The notes beneath the pieces are model-generated. The model saw only the letters and a program-made list of their open reading frames with translations, searched no databases and was not told the DNA's origin. A stretch of DNA of 5,502 nt from Candidatus Latescibacterota bacterium (GTDB lineage Bacteria; Latescibacterota; Latescibacteria; Latescibacterales; Latescibacteraceae): positions 1 through 5,502 of the forward strand of contig JABHYP010000645.1 in the NCBI GenBank assembly GCA_018656855.1, in the 5' to 3' direction. A program made the translations under genes and the position numbers. This document shows, piece after piece, positions 1 through 4,589 of the stretch. The first letter of the stretch is position 1. Each line of letters opens with the position of its first letter.

Positions 1-2
1 CT

Positions 3-1040
3 GAGAATTTTTCGCCTCCGGGAAGGGGAGAAAGTCCCACTCAACCTATCAAGTTCGTTGTTTTGGCCGTAGACCGCACAAACGGCAAAGTGAAATGGGA
101 GCGTATGGCACGGGAAGAAATTCCGCACGAAGGACAGCGAGAGGAGACAACCTGGGCCACGAGTTCCCCTATTACCGACGGGAAACATGTCTATGCTTAT
201 TTTGGTTCGCGCGGGCTTTACTGCTACACTATCGGGGGTGATCTTGTATGGGAAAAAGATTTTGGCGACATGAGTATCGCCAGACAATTCGGCGAGGGCA
301 GTACTCCCACATTATACAAGAACCGGTTAATAGTCAACTGGGATCACGAAGGGCAATCGTTTATTGTTGCACTTGATGCTGCCACTGGAGAGGAAGTCTG
401 GAAAAAGGACAGGGATGAGCCTACAAACTGGATGACTCCGCTCGTAGTGGAGGACAGCGGCCGAACACATGTAATCACTACCGCCCTCAATCACGTAAGA
501 AGCTACGATCTGGCAACTGGCGTGCTGCTTTGGGAGGATGAAGGTCTTACTGAGTTAGCTATTCCCTCGCCTGTAGCGGCTGACGGAGTGGTTTATGTTA
601 CAAGCGGTTTTCGGGGAAGCGCGCTTCGTGCCATTCGACTGTCCCTGGCAAAAGGGAACATAACCGGCACTCCCGCAGTTCTATGGTCATATAACCAGGA
701 CACACCATATGTGCCGTCAGCGCTCCTTCACCGTGGTGCTTTATATTTCCATAAAGTCAATCAGGGCATGCTGACCTGTATTGATGTAAAAACAGGGAAA
801 CCGCATTACTCAATTCAACGCCTCGAGGGAATAAACACTGTGTACGCCTCGCCGGTTGGCGTTGCAGATCGAATATATCTGACCGGCCGTGAAGGAACAA
901 CATTGGTTATTAAGCACGGCCCCAAGTTCGGCATTATTGCGACAAACACACTGGATGATAAAATTGATGCGTCACCTGTGATAGTCGGAGATGAATTGTT
1001 TCTAAGGGGACATCAATATCTCTACTGTATTGCGGAATAG
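3..1040 (+). CDS. PQQ-like beta-propeller repeat protein, 5' end outside window
   Basis: This is the C-terminal 345 residues of a beta-propeller protein. The frame is open from the first complete codon, so the TTG at 63 is an internal leucine and not the start. Blade motifs of the PQQ_2/BamB-like type (V-A-L-D-x-x-T-G-x-x-x-W) recur, counting from the first codon: LAVDRTNGKVKW (21-32), LYCYTIGGDLVW (72-83), IVALDAATGEEVW (121-133), VRSYDLATGVLLW (165-177) and LTCIDVKTGKPHY (257-269). The last blade ends with DASPVIVGDELFLRGH and LYCIAE. I recognise this overall pattern from secreted propeller proteins common in Planctomycetes and Verrucomicrobia; those full proteins are, from memory, roughly 80-100 residues longer. 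The exact function is unknown. PQQ binding is not implied, and a scaffold or ligand-binding role in the periplasm is as likely. The signal peptide, if any, lies outside the window. The fold assignment is secure; the function is not. Confidence 0.9.
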   Translation, partial: ENFSPPGRGESPTQPIKFVVLAVDRTNGKVKWERMAREEIPHEGQREETTWATSSPITDGKHVYAYFGSRGLYCYTIGGDLVWEKDFGDMSIARQFGEGSTPTLYKNRLIVNWDHEGQSFIVALDAATGEEVWKKDRDEPTNWMTPLVVEDSGRTHVITTALNHVRSYDLATGVLLWEDEGLTELAIPSPVAADGVVYVTSGFRGSALRAIRLSLAKGNITGTPAVLWSYNQDTPYVPSALLHRGALYFHKVNQGMLTCIDVKTGKPHYSIQRLEGINTVYASPVGVADRIYLTGREGTTLVIKHGPKFGIIATNTLDDKIDASPVIVGDELFLRGHQYLYCIAE

Positions 1041-1063
1041 AAGTACAAATATCGGGGAAGAAA

Positions 1064-1090
1064 TTGACACTATCGTGTTGGTAGTAGAAA
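1064..1090 (+). promoter_or_regulatory. possible sigma70-type promoter for the aldo/keto reductase-like gene
   Basis: A perfect TTGACA lies at 1064-1069 in the 75-bp gap after the propeller gene. The best -10 match is TAGAAA at 1085-1090 (4 of 6), with a short 15-bp spacer. At the ideal 17-bp spacing the hexamer is only GAAATT. A transcript would start about 15-20 bases before the ATG at 1116. The -35 box is good and the -10 box is poor, so read-through from the propeller gene is also possible. Confidence 0.25.
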
Positions 1091-1115
1091 TTAAATTATA
1101 AACATTGGAGAAATT

Positions 1116-2114
1116 ATGAAACGTCGTGATTTTATAAAAACTGCTGTTATTAGCAGTGCAACAACAGTTAATTGTTCATCTCCATTAATAAATAGTTTCG
1201 TTCAACCTTCACCAGAAGAGATGAGCTATACTATTCTTGGAAAAACTGGTATTAAGGTTTCCAATCTGGGATTCGGTTCGCATCTCTCCAAGCCGAATAT
1301 GGCTGATCCTTCGGGCCGTGATAAACATATACAGTATGGCATAGAAATGGGAATCAATCTCTTTGACATATATGACCATACTTATTTTCAGTTTGACCCG
1401 ATGTCAAAAAGTTTGGCTAATCACTCTAATACTATTATTTCACTGTTTATGGAATCAAAAGAGGTTGAAAAACGGGTTGAAGAGGTTCTGCGTATATTCA
1501 GTCGTGAATATATTGATCTTTATCGTATATCAGCAAATGATTATGAAAAATTAGATAAGCTTCTATCTCTTCGTGAGAAAGGTAAAATACATGCGGTAGG
1601 CATAGTGAGCCATGATGAGGAATCACTTGTACGAGCAGTTATAAAATATGGTGATGATTTAGATTATATGATGATTCCCTATAATTTCGTTCACAACAAG
1701 GCATTGCCTAACCAACAACAAAATTCATTTACAACCTTTATGAAACTGGCAAAAAAATATAATTACGGGATCATTGGAATGAAGCCTTTTGTGAATGAGA
1801 TGCTTCTTGATTTTGCTAAGGAAAACGGTTATGTCGGCGGCTCCAAAGATAGAGGCGTTTCTGTGCCCACTGCAGCATTGAGATATGCACTTTCAACAGG
1901 AGTTATTCATGTGTCTATACCTGCAATGAACAGTATCCGTGAAATCGAGGAAAACCTTCAAGCGATATATCAACCAAAATTGAATCCGCTTGAGAAAGAA
2001 ATCTTAGAGGAAATTGATCTATTGGCTATGGAAAAGAAATGGTCATATCTAAAACCAGGTTATGAATGGCTTGAACAATGGATCCAACCAGGAGTGTTCT
2101 ATTATTCAACATAA
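1116..2114 (+). CDS. aldo/keto reductase-fold protein with Tat-type leader and degenerate active site
   Basis: The protein has 332 residues. The N-terminus KRRDFIK (2-8), a short nonpolar stretch and a Ser/Pro-rich linker to about residue 35 form a twin-arginine-type leader, which suggests export in folded form. The TIM-barrel aldo/keto reductase signature follows: YTILGKTGIKVSNLGFG (38-54), GINLFD (79-84), REYIDLYRIS (130-139), GKIHAVGIVSHD (156-167), GIIGMKPF (218-225) and the C-terminal cofactor-side region STGVIHVSIPAMNSIREIEENL (260-281). The family's Asp-Tyr-Lys-His tetrad is mostly missing. Asp84 is kept, the tyrosine is displaced by about one position (Tyr90; Thr89 is at the usual place), the lysine position holds Phe111, and the histidine after IDLY is Ser139. 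It may therefore be a non-canonical enzyme or a binding protein. The ATG follows GGAG (1107-1110) by 5 bases. Parts of the gene are clearly more AT-rich than the propeller gene. The fold call is strong; the substrate is unknown. Confidence 0.85.
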   Translation: MKRRDFIKTAVISSATTVNCSSPLINSFVQPSPEEMSYTILGKTGIKVSNLGFGSHLSKPNMADPSGRDKHIQYGIEMGINLFDIYDHTYFQFDPMSKSLANHSNTIISLFMESKEVEKRVEEVLRIFSREYIDLYRISANDYEKLDKLLSLREKGKIHAVGIVSHDEESLVRAVIKYGDDLDYMMIPYNFVHNKALPNQQQNSFTTFMKLAKKYNYGIIGMKPFVNEMLLDFAKENGYVGGSKDRGVSVPTAALRYALSTGVIHVSIPAMNSIREIEENLQAIYQPKLNPLEKEILEEIDLLAMEKKWSYLKPGYEWLEQWIQPGVFYYST

Positions 2115-2425
2115 GATTAGCTAAGTTTTTTAATAACGAGGAATATATTATTGACGAAGTAATATTAAAATTGTTCTTTAAGCATCTCTAAATGCCCCAT
2201 AACCTCCATCATAACCTACGATCTCGCTTTGATGATTCATACCCACCCGCTTATCTAATTGAAACTGTCCTCTTATAGACTGATTTTTCTCTTTACATGA
2301 AGGGGAAAGCGTGTTATATCTACGTGTATTAAATATGGAATACCTACGAACTTATCTTATACACTTTGAAAGCGAATTGGCTCAGTGAGACGAGGAAGAA
2401 GGTGTCGGTTGATTGGTTAAAGTAG
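2115..2425. other. AT-rich intergenic region, no convincing gene
   Basis: About 310 bases separate the aldo/keto reductase-like gene from the promoter region of the next gene. No + strand frame looks like a gene. A T-run at 2126-2131 follows the first stop codon but has no stem, so it is not a good terminator. CATAACCT occurs twice, at 2198-2205 and 2210-2217, with a 12-base period. On the - strand, 2178-2351 is open for 57 codons and ends in a protein-like, glycine- and tyrosine-rich stretch. Its only ATG gives a 20-residue peptide with no ribosome binding site, so it is not called a gene. Confidence 0.5.
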
Positions 2426-2454
2426 ATGAAACAGAAAACCGTATAGTTTATAAT
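2426..2454 (+). promoter_or_regulatory. likely sigma70-type promoter of the Gfo/Idh gene
   Basis: A perfect TATAAT lies at 2449-2454. Seventeen bases upstream is ATGAAA at 2426-2431, which matches TTGACA at 4 of 6 positions. Transcription would begin near 2461, giving a leader of about 30 bases that contains the Shine-Dalgarno sequence. The geometry is good and the gene sits after a long gap. The region is AT-rich, so a chance TATAAT cannot be excluded. Confidence 0.4.
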
Positions 2455-2480
2455 AACATAATGAATGAAAGCATTGCTCG

Positions 2481-2495
2481 AAGGAGGAAAAAGTG
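2481..2495 (+). promoter_or_regulatory. ribosome binding site that sets a GTG start
   Basis: AAGGAGG at 2481-2487 is a near-complete Shine-Dalgarno sequence 5 bases before GTG at 2493. It supports this GTG over the in-frame ATG seven codons downstream. That ATG has no comparable site and would remove the twin-arginine motif from the protein. Confidence 0.8.
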
Positions 2496-3680
2496 TCTAA
2501 ACGACGCACCTTTATGAAAAGCGCGGCCGCTGCCGGTATAGCAGCTGGTTCAATATCCCTTGATTCGTCCTCTCTACACGCTGCTGAGGAAAGAATTGAT
2601 CCAAGAAAAACCTTTAAACGTACATCACGTTTTAAAAGCGAACTGGTCCACATTGGTCTGATAGATGGTACGCGGCGTGGCAGTCATGTTGGTATTTGGG
2701 GAAATGCCTGGAATCCAACAGATAATAATCAATATTATAAAATACGGACAACCGGCATGAATTTGCGCTACGTGTGGTGCATGAAGGAAGAAGATAAGCA
2801 GTTCTACAGGGACACATACGGTTGTGAACCGGTCAAGAACCCTGAAGATATGATCGGGAAAATTGATGGAGTGTATTTTGCGGATGTTAATTCTATCCCG
2901 ATAAGTCACATCATGGCTAAACCCTTCTTAGAGGCGGGTGTTCCCACCTTTGTTAACCGCCCCTGTTCAACGTCTATGGAAAAAGCACGGATATTAACTC
3001 AGACCGCAGAGAAATACAAAACTCCCCTTATGGCTGGTTCCGCATGGGAATATACAGAAAGCTGTGGCGATGTCCGCGCTTCACTCAAGCATGTTAAGGA
3101 TATTAAAGGTTATGTTGCCCATAACTCCATGAGTGACTTTTACACCCATGGCGTTCACGGCATTTACTATATTTACTCATGTCTTAAGGATGAAATAAGA
3201 AAAGGCAGAGGACCGGCAGTTGCCGCATCCTATATGACTCCAGACTGGAGAAAGCCCAAAGGATGTATAACTTTTGAACACGAAACTGAGAATGGTCCTT
3301 ACTACGGCAACCTGCATGAACCCTCTGGAGCTAATGGTCAGGCTTATATACGTGTTTTTGGCAGCCGTCCCTTCGATGTGGAAGGTAAGATTCCAGGTTC
3401 TCCAGGAAATTTCTTTTTCAATACCTGGAACGCAATGCAGCTCGTTATCCAGGAGATGTTTGAAACGAAAAAAAGCCCAGAGAGCGGTTTTGATATTCTT
3501 GAGAAAACAGCGATGTTTCTCATGGCATTCAAGTCTGTGCTCGAAAAAAACGGCGCTCCGGTACGCCGTGAGGAACTAGAAGGCTGGGAACTCCCGGTAC
3601 CAAGTCCATGGGATCCATTATCTACTGACGAGCTCAAGCAACTCGCGCGAATATTCGGCGGGGAGTATGTTGAGCCTTAA
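2493..3680 (+). CDS. Gfo/Idh/MocA-type oxidoreductase with Tat leader
   Basis: The protein has 395 residues. It begins with a twin-arginine leader, SKRRTFMK (2-9), an Ala/Gly-rich hydrophobic stretch (11-22) and a possible cleavage region around HAAEE (29-33). A Rossmann-type domain follows, from LVHIGLIDG (51-59) through IDGVYFADV (124-132) to the segment FVNRP (153-157), which matches the place of the EKP motif in Gfo/Idh/MocA enzymes. The C-terminal alpha/beta domain includes the His pair in THGVHGIYYIY (218-228), close to where the family has its catalytic-region histidine. Two features are unusual: the glycine loop is GTRRGSH rather than GxGxxG, and NRP replaces EKP, so the lysine is arginine. 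Tat-exported members of this family act on sugars, inositols or glycoside derivatives with tightly held NAD(P), but the substrate here cannot be read from sequence. Long gaps on both sides suggest it is transcribed alone. The family is confident; activity is uncertain. Confidence 0.85.
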   Translation: MSKRRTFMKSAAAAGIAAGSISLDSSSLHAAEERIDPRKTFKRTSRFKSELVHIGLIDGTRRGSHVGIWGNAWNPTDNNQYYKIRTTGMNLRYVWCMKEEDKQFYRDTYGCEPVKNPEDMIGKIDGVYFADVNSIPISHIMAKPFLEAGVPTFVNRPCSTSMEKARILTQTAEKYKTPLMAGSAWEYTESCGDVRASLKHVKDIKGYVAHNSMSDFYTHGVHGIYYIYSCLKDEIRKGRGPAVAASYMTPDWRKPKGCITFEHETENGPYYGNLHEPSGANGQAYIRVFGSRPFDVEGKIPGSPGNFFFNTWNAMQLVIQEMFETKKSPESGFDILEKTAMFLMAFKSVLEKNGAPVRREELEGWELPVPSPWDPLSTDELKQLARIFGGEYVEP

Positions 3681-4089
3681 TTTATATAATCACTACCCAT
3701 CTGATAATACCGATTTATTAGATTACTTCTTATACGCTTATTGCATAGTGTGGAGTAAAAGTGAGTTTAACCGGATAAAAAGATTAATATTATCAATATT
3801 TTATTGTGTAAATTATTGTAAACAAGCCTAACCAGTGGTTCCATCTGACGGCCAAAACTTTGTGCGAGTTAGCTATTACGTTAATCCCTAATTACACAAG
3901 TAATATAGAATAACTATAAAAATTTCTCAAAGTCGCCGTTTCCCAAGTCTGACGATGAGATAGAATTTATGCCGGGATAACATATCCCGAATGGTCGAAT
4001 CTGTCTTGTTAAGTTTGGAAGTAAAAAACGAGTACGGTTCAACTGTCACAAAATTAGCCGCGTTGTTCAGAGTTCACACTTTTAATTAT
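3681..4089. other. long AT-rich intergenic region upstream of the ArsR-type gene
   Basis: About 410 bases contain no supported gene on either strand. Visible structure includes TGTAAA at 3807-3812 and 3817-3822, ten bases apart, within an imperfect 12-base tandem (TTATTG at 3801 and 3813). An AT-only 6-bp stem at 3786-3800 is followed by only four T's and is too weak to call a terminator. A 17-base perfect inverted repeat at 3973-3989 is listed separately. GTTCA occurs three times shortly before the regulator gene (4037, 4065 and 4072). The best promoter-like pair is TACACA (3893-3898) and TATAAA (3915-3920), 16 bases apart, which is weak. It would give a leader of about 180 bases containing the inverted repeat. 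Confidence 0.5.
3973..3989. repeat. 17-base perfect inverted repeat, possible operator or RNA hairpin
   Basis: CGGGATA, ACA, TATCCCG: two perfect 7-base arms around a 3-base centre, 112 bases upstream of the ArsR-type start. It stands out as GC-rich in an AT-rich gap. No T-run follows, so it is unlikely to be a terminator. An operator for a dimeric regulator such as the adjacent ArsR-type protein, or a hairpin in that gene's leader, are both possible. The repeat itself is certain; its role is inferred. Confidence 0.6.
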
Positions 4090-4100
4090 GGAGTTTTACA

Positions 4101-4388
4101 GTGACAAAACTAGTGAATGAAGATACTCTTGAAAAGACGGTTCCAATACTTAAAGCTATTGCTCATCCTGTTCGCCTACAAATAGTAAATATACTTAAGA
4201 ACGGTGAGAGTCAAGTCTCGGAGTTAGTAAATGCTTTAGGCGAACTACAATCTTATACTTCTCAGCAACTCGGTATTCTCAAACTTTCTGGTGTGCTGAA
4301 ATCAAAGAGAGATGGTAATAAAGTGTACTATTTCCTTGCAAACGACAGTATCAAAAGAATTGTGAAGTCTATCATGGATGAAATCTGA
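4101..4388 (+). CDS. ArsR-family winged-helix transcriptional regulator, cysteine-free
   Basis: The protein has 95 residues, typical of single-domain ArsR/SmtB repressors that bind DNA as dimers. The family pattern is clear: LKAIAHPVRLQIVNIL (17-32), helix-turn-helix with SQVSELVNAL (37-46) and recognition helix around SYTSQQLGILKLSG (51-64), then the wing VLKSKRDGNKVYYFL (65-79) and a C-terminal dimer helix. There is no cysteine anywhere and only one histidine (His22), and the ELCVCDL metal site is replaced by SELVNAL. Sensing of arsenic, cadmium or similar soft metals through cysteines is therefore unlikely. It may respond to a metabolite, or to no ligand like SdpR-type members. The start is GTG, with GGAG at 4090-4093 seven bases upstream; the ATG at 4088 is out of frame. 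It lies 201 bp before a secreted lyase gene on the same strand, and the repeats in that gap are candidate target sites. Confidence 0.9.
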   Translation: MTKLVNEDTLEKTVPILKAIAHPVRLQIVNILKNGESQVSELVNALGELQSYTSQQLGILKLSGVLKSKRDGNKVYYFLANDSIKRIVKSIMDEI

Positions 4389-4430
4389 CAAGTAACTTTT
4401 AAGGGGAATGGGATTAGAGAGACAAGGAAG

Positions 4431-4525
4431 TTAGTGGCGGTGAAAAGACTACTAACATAAAATTATATTATTAGTTTGCAAATTGTTGGGTTTGCTCCAC
4501 CACACAACAACTGTGGGCTGACTAA
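4431..4525. repeat. phased array of four TTAGT/ACTAA elements
   Basis: TTAGT occurs at 4431-4435 and 4471-4475, and its reverse complement ACTAA at 4451-4455 and 4521-4525. Start-to-start distances are 20, 20 and 50 bp, close to whole helical turns, with alternating orientation. The first pair extends to GTTAGT/ACTAAC and the second pair to TATTAGT/ACTAATA. The array lies between the ArsR-type gene and the lyase gene. Operator half-sites for a dimeric regulator are a reasonable inference. The element is short and the region AT-rich, so chance is possible. Confidence 0.45.
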
Positions 4526-4540
4526 TACTTGAAGTAGTCT
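4446..4540 (+). other. nested inverted repeats, possible structured leader
   Basis: AGACTACT (4446-4453) pairs perfectly with AGTAGTCT (4533-4540). Inside it, TATTAGT (4469-4475) pairs with ACTAATA (4521-4527), and inside that TTGTTG (4483-4488) pairs with CAACAA (4505-4510). An alternative inner stem, CCACA (4500-4504) with TGTGG (4512-4516), excludes the TTGTTG stem, so two conformations are possible. If this segment is transcribed it could form a long bulged hairpin ahead of the lyase gene. It does not match a riboswitch class I recognise, and no T-run follows the 3' arm. Confidence 0.35.
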
Positions 4541-4567
4541 GTAAAATGAGGGCAGGTTAATTATAAT
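4539..4567 (+). promoter_or_regulatory. possible promoter of the pectate lyase-like gene
   Basis: A perfect TATAAT lies at 4562-4567. The hexamer 17 bases upstream, CTGTAA (4539-4544), matches TTGACA at only 3 of 6 positions. Such a weak -35 would fit a promoter that needs an activator. Transcription would start near 4574, just before the Shine-Dalgarno sequence, and the repeats upstream would then act as DNA and not as leader RNA. Confidence 0.35.
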
Positions 4568-4576
4568 CAGCAAATT

Positions 4577-4582
4577 AGGAGG
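4577..4582 (+). promoter_or_regulatory. ribosome binding site of the lyase gene
   Basis: AGGAGG lies 7 bases before the ATG at 4590. It is a full-strength Shine-Dalgarno sequence and fixes the start of the gene, which begins with a clear signal peptide. Confidence 0.8.
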
Positions 4583-4589
4583 AAATAAT

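Noticed and set aside
63..65. TTG as the start of the propeller gene
   Set aside because: The frame is open to the window edge, and the upstream residues fit the same protein family, so this TTG is internal.
1135..1137. Cysteine 20 of the aldo/keto reductase-like leader (codon TGT at 1173) as a lipoprotein anchor
   Set aside because: The residues before it (TTVN) do not form a lipobox, so lipid anchoring is not supported.
1363..1554. 63-codon + strand frame inside the aldo/keto reductase-like gene
   Set aside because: It overlaps a well-supported gene in another frame and has no family similarity.
2115..2133. T-run after the aldo/keto reductase-like gene as a terminator
   Set aside because: TTAGCTAA before the T's is a palindrome with no loop, so no stable stem precedes the run.
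2198..2217. CATAACCT repeat as the start of a CRISPR or satellite array
   Set aside because: There are only two 8-base copies, 12 bases apart, with no third unit.
3274..3579. 101-codon + strand frame inside the Gfo/Idh gene
   Set aside because: The Gfo/Idh frame here carries the conserved C-terminal domain; the alternative translation shows no domain.
2417..3637. Open frames of 61-97 codons on the minus strand (2417-2653, 2625-2909, 2632-2817 and 3344-3637)
   Set aside because: They lie opposite or mostly opposite the Gfo/Idh coding region, show no recognisable domain and have low-complexity translations. They are shadows of the real gene.
3786..3802. AATATT-ATC-AATATT hairpin as a terminator for the Gfo/Idh gene
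   Set aside because: The stem has six A-T pairs only, the T-run is four bases, and it lies over 100 bases after the stop codon.
4081..4086. TTTAAT as the -10 box of the ArsR-type gene
   Set aside because: Transcription would start at or inside the Shine-Dalgarno sequence, and no -35 box is found at a workable distance.
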